A stretch of DNA of 5,465 nucleotides from a bacterium (GTDB taxonomy: Bacteria > Krumholzibacteriota > Krumholzibacteria > LZORAL124-64-63): NCBI GenBank assembly GCA_003646045.1, contig QNDV01000194.1, positions 1-5,465 of the forward strand, written 5' to 3'. The translations under genes and the position numbers were made by a program. Under the pieces are notes generated by a model. That model saw only the letters and a program-made list of their open reading frames with translations, ran no database searches and was not told where the DNA came from. Below, one piece after another: positions 1 to 5,447 of the stretch (positions are counted from its first letter, which is position 1; the number at the start of each line of letters is the position of its first letter).

Positions 1-299
1 TCATCGGACAGGTGGGCACCGTACAGGCCGCTGCGAAACCAGTAGACGATATCCTTGAGAGCCCACTCCCGCACCGGTCCACCCGCATCACTGTACGCCA
101 CGATACCCGGACGCACCTGCATCGTCGCCATGTAGAGCGGGGTCGTGATCAGACCATAGACGGCACCGGCCACCACTCCCAACAGGGTGACACTCAGCAC
201 CAGCAGGCGCCCCCGGTACAGGATGTTCAGGACAAGCGGCAGATTCAGCACGGGCCCCTCGTTGGCGGCGGCCGCTTCGCTGGCGGGATCGTGATACAA
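1..299 (-). CDS. Wzz/chain-length-determinant family protein, N-terminal part (runs off left edge)
   Basis: Only the first 99 codons are present. The reading frame opens with TTG at 299-297, preceded on the minus strand by GGAGG (310-306) with 6 nt spacing. No other start lies between this TTG and the in-frame stop upstream, which is the stop codon of the fumarase beta gene. The product has a short polar N-terminus with LNLPLVLNILYRGR at about 18-31, then a hydrophobic segment at about 31-51 that should be the first transmembrane helix. PLYMATMQVRPG follows at about 54-65. This order (short cytoplasmic tail, TM1, then a Pro-Tyr-x-Ala type strand entering the periplasm) is typical of the Wzz domain of polysaccharide co-polymerases. 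These inner-membrane proteins set O-antigen or exopolysaccharide chain length. The family call is from pattern recognition. The C-terminal TM helix and any fused tyrosine-kinase domain would lie outside the window. It may be read through from the fumarase operon, since no strong terminator is seen in the 42-nt gap. Confidence 0.72.
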   Translation of the reverse strand, partial: MYHDPASEAAAANEGPVLNLPLVLNILYRGRLLVLSVTLLGVVAGAVYGLITTPLYMATMQVRPGIVAYSDAGGPVREWALKDIVYWFRSGLYGAHLSD

Positions 300-312
300 G
301 TAGCACCTCCTC

Positions 313-330
313 GCGTCAGATGACGCGTCA
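313..330. repeat. Overlapping inverted repeats with three TGACGC half-sites
   Basis: The 42-nt gap between the fumarase beta stop and the Wzz-like start contains GCGTCA (313-318), GA, TGACGC (321-326), and an overlapping GCGTCA (325-330). Bases 321-330 form the perfect 10-bp palindrome TGACGCGTCA. The arrangement could be an operator for the downstream gene. It could also be a weak RNA hairpin: a 5-bp GCGTC/GACGC stem with an AGAT loop on the plus strand. There is no T-run after it, so it is a poor intrinsic terminator. Function is inference only. Confidence 0.35.
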
Positions 331-341
331 ACCGGACCGGA

Positions 342-905
342 CTACAGCAGCTTCTCCAGTTCCTTCTGTGAAGCGGACAGCACCTGGTCGTGCAGGGAAC
401 GTCCGTGGGAATCCATGGTCACCACCACCGGGAATCTTTCCACCCGGAATTCCCAGATGGCCTCGGGCGAACCGAATTGTTCGGCCATGTGCACGCCTGT
501 TACCTCCACCACTCTTTCGGCCAGGACCTGGGCCGCGCCGCCGATGGCGTGGAAGTACACGCCGCCCACCTTGCGACAGTACTCCAGGGTCTTGGGCCCC
601 ATGCCACCCTTGCCGATGACCGCGCGGATACCATACTGCTCCATGAGCGGTCCCTGGTAGGGTTCTTCGCGAATGCTCGTGGTGGGGCCGGCGGCCTTCA
701 CCACCCACTTGCCCTGCTCCTTGACCACCACCGGACCGCAGTGGTAGATGATGCTGTCCCGCAGGTCGACCGGAGGCTTCCCCCCGTCGTGCAGGTATTT
801 GTGGACCGCATCGCGACCGGTGTAGAGCAGCCCGGTGATCTCGACCTGGTCTCCCACCTTCAGGGCCCGGATCTTCTTTTCGGTGAACGGTGCTTCGAGC
901 AGCAT
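342..905 (-). CDS. Class I (Fe-S) fumarate hydratase, beta subunit
   Basis: This 187-residue protein is the C-terminal-domain partner of a two-subunit [4Fe-4S] hydro-lyase, which interconverts fumarate and (S)-malate in the TCA cycle in the cytoplasm. Visible family motifs are TGRDAVHK (29-36), HCGPV (55-59), AGPTTS with R79 (72-79), GKGGMG (98-103) and VTMDSHG (162-168). By the spacing known for class I fumarases, T75, R79 and K99 match the catalytic/substrate-binding Thr, Arg and Lys, and R31 the other Arg. The start is ATG at 905-903 because AAGGAGG lies 8 nt upstream. An in-frame TTG at 923 would add six residues but would put that Shine-Dalgarno inside the coding sequence. The gap to the alpha subunit stop is 14 nt, so the two are surely cotranscribed. 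L-tartrate dehydratase (TtdB) and mesaconase are homologous alternatives. Fumarase is preferred on motifs and length, but substrate cannot be settled by eye. Confidence 0.92.
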   Translation of the reverse strand: MLLEAPFTEKKIRALKVGDQVEITGLLYTGRDAVHKYLHDGGKPPVDLRDSIIYHCGPVVVKEQGKWVVKAAGPTTSIREEPYQGPLMEQYGIRAVIGKGGMGPKTLEYCRKVGGVYFHAIGGAAQVLAERVVEVTGVHMAEQFGSPEAIWEFRVERFPVVVTMDSHGRSLHDQVLSASQKELEKLL

Positions 906-919
906 GATCCTACCCTCCT

Positions 920-1819
920 TCAACTGTCATAGAGCCAGCGCACGCGGCCAGCTTCGGTGATGGTGCAACCGTTGCGCCGGAAGGCCCAGCACATGTAGGC
1001 GATCGATACGTAGAACGAGGCCGGCACCCGGTTGCGGTGGGTGATCTTCACGCCCAGCACGCTGGTCTCGCCGCCGAAACCCATGGGCCCGATACCCAGA
1101 CCGTTGGCCTCCCTGAGAATCTGCTTCTCCAGCTTGGCAAGGCGCTTGTCCTCGTTCAGATCGTCCATCTCGCGAAACAGGGTTTCCTTGGCGGCAATGT
1201 AACCGCTGCCCCGGTCGCCACCGATGCACACGCCCAGGATCCCCGGGCCACAACCCTTGCCCTGGGCCTGGACCACGGCGTCCAGCAGACACTTGCGCAC
1301 GCCGGCCAGATCGCGACCCGCGTCCAGGCGCGTATCGGGCAGGCTGTACCGGGTGCTGACGTTCTCGCAACCGCCGCCCTTGAGCATCATCCGCACCTTC
1401 AGGGTCTTGCCCCGGACCGGATGAAAATGGAAGGACGGGCTGCCGGGCCCCAGGTTGGTACCCGAGTTCTCGCCGGTGATGGAATCCACCGAATTCTGGC
1501 GCAGGTAGCCCACCCTGGTGGCCTTGACCACAGCCTTCTCGTATGCCTTGCGAAACCCGGGTTCGTCGCACCAGGCCGGCAGCTCGGCGTAGCAGATGAT
1601 GGTGCCCGTGTCCTGGCACAGGGGCTGGGACTTGTCCTTGGCCATGATGACATTGTCGCGGATGACGCCGAGGGCGTACTTGGCCGTGGAACCCTTCTTC
1701 TCGCGGCGCCAGCCCTTGTCGATGGCCCTGATGACATCAGTGGGCAGTTCCACCGAGGTGCGACGGATGAGTTCGAGCAGGTTCTGCTCCAGCATCTTGT
1801 CCAGCTTCCTGGCGTCCAT
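920..1819 (-). CDS. Class I (Fe-S) fumarate hydratase, alpha subunit
   Basis: This 299-residue protein is the N-terminal-domain partner of the two-subunit fumarase and carries the catalytic [4Fe-4S] cluster, whose free iron site binds fumarate/malate. PLCQDTG (66-72) supplies the first probable cluster ligand, C68, and the neighbouring D70 proposed as a catalytic acid in class I enzymes. KGCGPGILG (188-196) gives C190 and YMCWAFRR (275-282) gives C277. The spacing 68/190/277 closely matches that of the tartrate dehydratase/fumarase alpha family. Other family blocks are SITGENSGTNLGPG (113-126), KGGGCENVS (147-155), GIGPMGFGG (242-250) and HRNRVPASFYVS (261-272). The start is ATG at 1819-1817 with AAGGAG 5 nt upstream. 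The frame stays open upstream to 1912, but that extension would include the promoter and has no family similarity. It is the first gene of an operon with the beta subunit. Tartrate dehydratase is the main alternative. Confidence 0.93.
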   Translation of the reverse strand: MDARKLDKMLEQNLLELIRRTSVELPTDVIRAIDKGWRREKKGSTAKYALGVIRDNVIMAKDKSQPLCQDTGTIICYAELPAWCDEPGFRKAYEKAVVKATRVGYLRQNSVDSITGENSGTNLGPGSPSFHFHPVRGKTLKVRMMLKGGGCENVSTRYSLPDTRLDAGRDLAGVRKCLLDAVVQAQGKGCGPGILGVCIGGDRGSGYIAAKETLFREMDDLNEDKRLAKLEKQILREANGLGIGPMGFGGETSVLGVKITHRNRVPASFYVSIAYMCWAFRRNGCTITEAGRVRWLYDS

Positions 1820-1877
1820 GAACGCTCCTTGCCGTGGAATGTGCAGACAGATAGCAGTGACTCGCGAATTCGGGCGG

Positions 1878-1906
1878 ATAGTAGCCCGCGTGCGCAGGCA
1901 GGTCAA
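1878..1906 (-). promoter_or_regulatory. Sigma70-like promoter for the fumarase operon
   Basis: On the minus strand a -35 box TTGACC (1906-1901, 5 of 6 matches) is followed, after exactly 17 nt, by a -10 box TACTAT (1883-1878, 4 of 6). Transcription would begin near 1871, giving a leader of about 50 nt before the alpha-subunit ATG at 1819. The predicted start falls at a small palindrome, CGAATTCG (1865-1872), which could be chance or an operator. This is the best promoter match in the window. Confidence 0.6.
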
Positions 1907-1941
1907 AGGCAACGTGGCCGTAATGAAGGCTGAAAACCGTC

Positions 1942-1970
1942 TTCCCTAATTCACACCAATATGGTATGCT
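1942..1970 (+). promoter_or_regulatory. Extended -10 promoter for the KMO-like gene
   Basis: TGG then TATGCT (1962-1970) fits an extended -10 element (TGn followed by a -10 with 4 of 6 matches). A weak -35, TTCCCT (1942-1947), sits 17 nt upstream. Transcription would start near 1977, leaving a leader of about 70 nt before ATG 2047. This start lies downstream of the alternative ATG at 1966, which supports the shorter protein. The inverted repeat ACCA-ATA-TGGT (1955-1965) overlaps the -10 box and could be a repressor site; that is inference. Confidence 0.42.
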
Positions 1971-2046
1971 TTCTTGTCCAAGCGGGGTATGGGGAGTACT
2001 TCGCCTACTGATTCTCAACATCCGCGGTTTCGGGGGATTGCACACC

Positions 2047-3399
2047 ATGGAAAAGACAACGCTGCTACAAAACCACCACTTCTGTGTGGTCGGAGCCGGC
2101 TTGGTGGGCTGCCTGACGGCCCTGCACCTGGCCCGTCATGGCGCCCATATCACCCTTGTCGAAAAACGACCCGACCTGCGGCGGGCTGATATTTCCGGCG
2201 GCCGCTCCATAGCCATGTCCCTGTCCGATCGGGGCTTCCGTGCCCTGGCCACGGTTGGTCTGGAAGACACCGTCCGCGCCGGCACCGCGCCCAAGACCCG
2301 GCGTTGCGTACACCTGCCCGACGGCAGCATCGGCGAGCAGGAGTATGGCCGCCAGGGCCAGGCCCTGTGGACCGTCAACCGCAAGACCCTCAACTGCGTG
2401 CTGCTGGACGGTTGTGTAGCCACAGGGCAAATGGACCTGCGCTTCGAGACCCTGCTCGAGGAAGTGGATCTCGAAGCCGGTGTCCTGCGGGTGACAGGCC
2501 CGGATGGTCGCAGTACGGAAATAAACTGCAACCATGTGGTGGGGGCCGACGGCATGAATTCCCGGGTGCGCGGAGCCCTCTGCGCGGCAGGCGTCATGGA
2601 CGAGGATATCACCACCCTGGACTACCGCTACTTCGAGATGGAAATTCCTCCCACGGCCGAGGGGGGCTTCGCCCTGGACCCGGACGGCGTACATATCTGG
2701 CCCCGCCCCGAGGGTCTGTTCGTGGCCCTGCCCAACCAGGGCGGCACCTTCACCGGCACCCTGTTTTTTGCCAAGGCCGGGGACAACCTATTCTACGAGG
2801 GGCGCTCCCACGAGGACCGTGTACGGGACTTCGTGGCGGCCTTCACCGAGGTGGCCTCGCTGGTTCCCGACCACGACGCGGTGATCAGGAAGGCACCCCC
2901 GAGCGACATCAAGGCCGTGCGCTGCCACCCCTGGCACCTGGGCGAGCGGGTCTGCCTCATGGGTGACGCCAGCCATGCCATCGTGCCGTTCTTCGCCATG
3001 GGCATGAACACGGGTTTCGAGGACTGCACCATCCTGGACGGACTGATCGAGGAATTCGCCGGCGACATATCGCGCATCTTCCCTGCCTTCAGCGAGCGCC
3101 GCAAGCCCTGCACCGACGCCATCCTGGATCTGAGCCTGCGCAACTTCGTGAGCATCGGGCGCAGCGCCGATCCGGACTATGACCGCCGCTGGCGCCTGGA
3201 ACGAAGGCTCTGGGACCTGATGCCGGAGCACTGGACACCGCTGTATCCCATGATCCACTTCGGTCACTGGCCGTTGGACGAGGTCATCGCGGTCAATGCG
3301 CGACAAAAGGAGATACTGGACGCCCTGCTGGCGGAATTCCCGGAGCCACCGTCGGACGCTGGACTGGCGGCACGGGTGAAGTCGTTGCTGGCGGTCTAG
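2047..3399 (+). CDS. Kynurenine 3-monooxygenase-like FAD-dependent hydroxylase
   Basis: This 450-residue class A flavoprotein monooxygenase is the usual length for bacterial KMO, which converts L-kynurenine, NADPH and O2 to 3-hydroxykynurenine. The N-terminal FAD fold shows GAGLVG (16-21) and an acidic strand end, VEKRPDLR (38-45), followed by RSIAMSLSDRG (53-63), a KMO-family block. The DG motif is VVGADGMNSRVR (164-175) and the second flavin motif is CLMGDASHA (303-311). Candidate kynurenine-binding residues by position are R85/R86, Y100 (in EYG), N366 (RNF) and Y400 (LYPMIHF). The Asn-Tyr spacing of 34 is close to the 35 remembered for known KMOs. Unusual features are PFFAMGMN (314-321), where KMOs normally read PF-x-GQGMN, and NFVSIG, where they normally read N-(F/Y)-(I/V)-EM. 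Substrate may therefore differ. The start is ATG 2047, with GGGGGA 9 nt upstream and alignment to family N-termini; ATG 1966 would overlap the promoter. It has its own promoter and no same-strand partner adjacent. Confidence 0.85.
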   Translation: MEKTTLLQNHHFCVVGAGLVGCLTALHLARHGAHITLVEKRPDLRRADISGGRSIAMSLSDRGFRALATVGLEDTVRAGTAPKTRRCVHLPDGSIGEQEYGRQGQALWTVNRKTLNCVLLDGCVATGQMDLRFETLLEEVDLEAGVLRVTGPDGRSTEINCNHVVGADGMNSRVRGALCAAGVMDEDITTLDYRYFEMEIPPTAEGGFALDPDGVHIWPRPEGLFVALPNQGGTFTGTLFFAKAGDNLFYEGRSHEDRVRDFVAAFTEVASLVPDHDAVIRKAPPSDIKAVRCHPWHLGERVCLMGDASHAIVPFFAMGMNTGFEDCTILDGLIEEFAGDISRIFPAFSERRKPCTDAILDLSLRNFVSIGRSADPDYDRRWRLERRLWDLMPEHWTPLYPMIHFGHWPLDEVIAVNARQKEILDALLAEFPEPPSDAGLAARVKSLLAV

Positions 3400-3429
3400 C
3401 CCGGATTGGTCATGAGCAATTCGGGCTAG
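3396..3429. terminator. Shared bidirectional hairpin between two convergent genes
   Basis: The left arm CTAGCCCGGATTG (3396-3408) and right arm CAATTCGGGCTAG (3417-3429) form a 13-bp stem with an 8-nt loop (3409-3416). The only imperfection pairs 3404 with 3421. It is a G-U wobble in the plus-strand transcript and an A-C mismatch in the minus-strand transcript. The TAG stop of the KMO-like gene (3397-3399) lies in the left arm and the TAG of the beta-barrel candidate (3428-3426) in the right arm. There is no U-tract on either side, so termination efficiency is uncertain. Its position between convergent genes strongly favours a terminator role. Confidence 0.7.
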
Positions 3430-4097
3430 GAACCGAATCTCACGGCGCCGCGCACGAAAACGCCCGTGTAGTCCAGGCTGTCCCGCGAATCGACAGCCGT
3501 ACCTTCGAGGTCGCTGATCTTGGCCATGCGGTAGCCGGCCTGGATCTGCAATCCCACCTGGCCGAGGGGAATGTCCACCAGGGCAAAGACGGAGACGGCC
3601 AGGCTCGAACCGGTGGCATCAGCCGTTTCGTTCGGCTCGCCGATGGGTGTGGACGAGAATTCCGTGTTCGTGGCCACCACTCCCACACTGCCGCCGAAGC
3701 CGAATACCGTCTGGCCGGGTCGCGGAATCAGCCAGTTGAAGAACCCTTCCCAGAGATTGGCGGGAACGTCGATTTCCACGGTGCCACCCGGGCCGGTGAA
3801 GCTGCTGTTTCCATTCAGCCGGGTATAACCCACACCCAGCACCAGCGAGGGGGTGACACGACCACCCAACTCGGCACCGTACTGCAGTCCACCGTGGATC
3901 TCGTCCAGGAAGTCTCCCCCGGCGATGGAGTTGGCGATCTTGATGGAGTCGTTGATGCTTTCCATCTTGTAGGCCGCGTAACCCACATGGAGGCGTCCGG
4001 TCCAGGCTGTTTCGCCCGCTGTCGCGGCAACCGCCACGAAGACCATCGCGGCAACCAGCAGCATCAGGATTCCCCGGCGGCAAATAATCGCGGACAT
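3426..4097 (-). CDS. Secreted outer-membrane beta-barrel-like protein of unknown function
   Basis: This 223-residue protein has a clear signal peptide: CRR at 6-8, a hydrophobic core at about 9-25, and a likely signal peptidase I site after ATA at 25-27. The mature part alternates hydrophobic and polar residues in short strands rich in Gly and aromatics. Examples are GRLHVGYAAYKME (34-46), LVLGVGYTRLNG (86-97), TVFGFGGSVGVVA (130-142), LAVSVFALVDIPLG (166-179), VGLQIQAGYRMAK (181-193) and YTGVFVRGAVRF (210-221). This is the pattern of a small 8-to-10-strand outer-membrane barrel (OmpA/OmpW-like fold). Residues 146-163 and 195-208 look like polar loops. The C-terminus is FGS, not a strict terminal Phe. 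The start is ATG at 4097-4095, with AGGGGA 7 nt upstream and the signal peptide beginning right after. An in-frame extension to 4157 lacks such support. It is a single gene, convergent with the KMO-like gene. I recognise no specific family. Confidence 0.7.
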   Translation of the reverse strand: MSAIICRRGILMLLVAAMVFVAVAATAGETAWTGRLHVGYAAYKMESINDSIKIANSIAGGDFLDEIHGGLQYGAELGGRVTPSLVLGVGYTRLNGNSSFTGPGGTVEIDVPANLWEGFFNWLIPRPGQTVFGFGGSVGVVATNTEFSSTPIGEPNETADATGSSLAVSVFALVDIPLGQVGLQIQAGYRMAKISDLEGTAVDSRDSLDYTGVFVRGAVRFGS

Positions 4098-4147
4098 GGC
4101 GGTGTCCCCTCTTCTCAATGATTCGAGAAACGTGTTCCTCCCGGGAA

Positions 4148-4176
4148 TCTGTATCATGATGGCCTCGCGGATTCAA
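4148..4176 (-). promoter_or_regulatory. Possible weak promoter for the beta-barrel gene
   Basis: On the minus strand, TTGAAT (4176-4171, 4 of 6 to the -35 consensus) is followed after 17 nt by TACAGA (4153-4148, 3 of 6 to the -10). It lies about 50 nt upstream of the ATG at 4097 in the 183-nt divergent spacer (4098-4280). No convincing plus-strand promoter for the dehydrogenase gene was found in the same spacer. The match is weak and could be chance. Confidence 0.25.
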
Positions 4177-4280
4177 CGGGGATCGATTCGGTTTTCCCGT
4201 GACCTCCCACCCAACGAGGGATTACCTTCGGTTGTGCCGCGAAAGACCGCCACGGGAACGATCATGAATCTGGGGAATAC

Positions 4281-5447
4281 ATGAAGTATCTGCTGCTCGG
4301 AGCCGGTCTGCAGGGCACCGCCATCGCCCATGACCTGCTGAATTTCGCCAAGGGCACTACCTCTCTGCACCTGATGGATGCCAACGATCAGGCCCTTTCC
4401 GCCCTGGCCGCGCGACTCGATGATCCGCGGGTGCGGACCACCTGTGGCGATGTCACCGACAGCACGGTGGTGGGCCCCCTCATGGCCGCGGCCGACGTGG
4501 CCGTGAGCGCGGTGAACTACTGGTTCAACGCCGACCTGGCCGAACTGGCGGTGGCGAACAACTGTCACTTCCTGGACCTGGGCGGCAACAACGACATCGT
4601 GGCCCGGGAGTTCGCCCTGGACGACGACGCCCAGGCCGCCGGCGTGACCATCGTGCCGGACTGCGGCCTGGCCCCCGGTCTGGCCGGTATCCTGGGCTAC
4701 TGGTTGGCCGACGGCCTGGACGAAGTGAGCTGCGTGCGGTTGCGCGTGGGCGGCCTGCCCCGCGAGCCCCGGCCGCCCATGAACTACAAGGTCGTGTTCA
4801 GCGTGCAGGGCCTGATCAACGAGTACATCGAACCGGCGGTGGTGATCCGGGACGGCCGGCTGCAGACGGTACCCTCGCTGACGGAACTGGAGCCGCTGGT
4901 CTTTCCCGAACCCTTCGGCGAACTGGAAGCCTTCCAGACCAGCGGCGGCACCTCGACCCTGCCCGAGTCCCTGTTGGGCCGGGTGCCGGACCTGGACTAC
5001 AAGACAATCAGATACCGGGGACACTGTGCCCAGGTGCGGCTGCTGCACGAACTGGGCCTGACGGACAACCGGTCGGTGGAGATGGGCGGCGTGACAATCA
5101 GTCCCCGCCAGGTGCTGGCCCACTGTATGGACCAGGCTCTGACCATGCCCGGGGACGACGTGGTGCTGGTCTTGTGCTGGGCCGAGGGGATGCAGGGTGG
5201 ACAGGCAGTGCGCCGCAGTGTGCGGATCATCGACCGGCACGACCACGACACCGACTTGTCGGCCATGATGCGCATGACCGGCTTCCCGGCAGCCATCATC
5301 GCGGCCATGCTGGCTTCCGGTGACATCGCGGCGCCCGGCGCCCGGCGGCAGGAGTTGATCGTGCCGGGTGATCACATGCTTGACGAACTGCGCAGGCGAG
5401 GCATTGAAGTCAAGGAATGGACCAGCGACCCGGGGTCACCGATGTGA
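4281..5447 (+). CDS. Saccharopine dehydrogenase / lysine 6-dehydrogenase family NAD(P) oxidoreductase
   Basis: This 388-residue protein begins directly with a Rossmann strand, MKYLLLGAGLQG, whose GxGxxG is at 7-12. D33 after the second strand suggests NAD rather than NADP. The family core PDCGLAPGLAGILG is at 126-139. The substrate-domain blocks GGLPREPRPPMNYKVV (157-172), TSGGTSTLPESLLG (220-233), KTIRYRGH (241-248) and TGFPAAIIAAMLASGDI (333-349) follow in the order I associate with lysine 6-dehydrogenases and the saccharopine dehydrogenase domain of related enzymes. Length (about 385-390) also fits lysine 6-dehydrogenase, which deaminates L-lysine to the semialdehyde that cyclises to piperideine-6-carboxylate. 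Carboxynorspermidine dehydrogenase-like or other activities are possible, so the specific substrate is open. The start ATG has GGGG 5 nt upstream, and a longer start would not fit the Rossmann N-terminus. The stop overlaps a possible next start, suggesting an operon continuing to the right. Confidence 0.85.
   Translation: MKYLLLGAGLQGTAIAHDLLNFAKGTTSLHLMDANDQALSALAARLDDPRVRTTCGDVTDSTVVGPLMAAADVAVSAVNYWFNADLAELAVANNCHFLDLGGNNDIVAREFALDDDAQAAGVTIVPDCGLAPGLAGILGYWLADGLDEVSCVRLRVGGLPREPRPPMNYKVVFSVQGLINEYIEPAVVIRDGRLQTVPSLTELEPLVFPEPFGELEAFQTSGGTSTLPESLLGRVPDLDYKTIRYRGHCAQVRLLHELGLTDNRSVEMGGVTISPRQVLAHCMDQALTMPGDDVVLVLCWAEGMQGGQAVRRSVRIIDRHDHDTDLSAMMRMTGFPAAIIAAMLASGDIAAPGARRQELIVPGDHMLDELRRRGIEVKEWTSDPGSPM

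Noticed and set aside
88..306. A short closed minus-strand frame near the left edge
   Set aside because: The Wzz-like frame starting at TTG 299 has a better ribosome site, a transmembrane helix and family-like sequence; the other frame is Arg/Gly/Ala-rich noise.
906..923. TTG start at 923 for fumarase beta
   Set aside because: It would overlap the alpha stop and place the AAGGAGG ribosome site within the coding sequence; ATG 905 is properly spaced from it.
1820..1912. Longer start of fumarase alpha at 1912
   Set aside because: The extension covers the best promoter in the window and the Shine-Dalgarno of ATG 1819, and does not resemble the family N-terminus.
1037..1933. A 298-residue plus-strand frame opposite fumarase alpha
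   Set aside because: It lies entirely over a well-recognised gene and promoter, and its composition (Leu, Ala, His, Gln, Gly) is typical of an antisense shadow.
1966..2046. N-terminal extension of the KMO-like protein from ATG 1966
   Set aside because: ATG 1966 overlaps the predicted -10 box and lies upstream of the predicted transcript start. The extra 27 residues have no family counterpart before the FAD-binding strand.
4098..4157. Longer start of the beta-barrel protein at 4157
   Set aside because: The 20 extra residues would bury the signal peptide. ATG 4097 has a good ribosome site and begins the signal peptide directly.
4173..5375. A 400-residue open frame antisense to the dehydrogenase gene
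   Set aside because: It is a shadow of a GC-rich gene. The translation is low-complexity, rich in His, Gln, Gly and Val, with no domain-like pattern, whereas the plus-strand frame matches a known family throughout.
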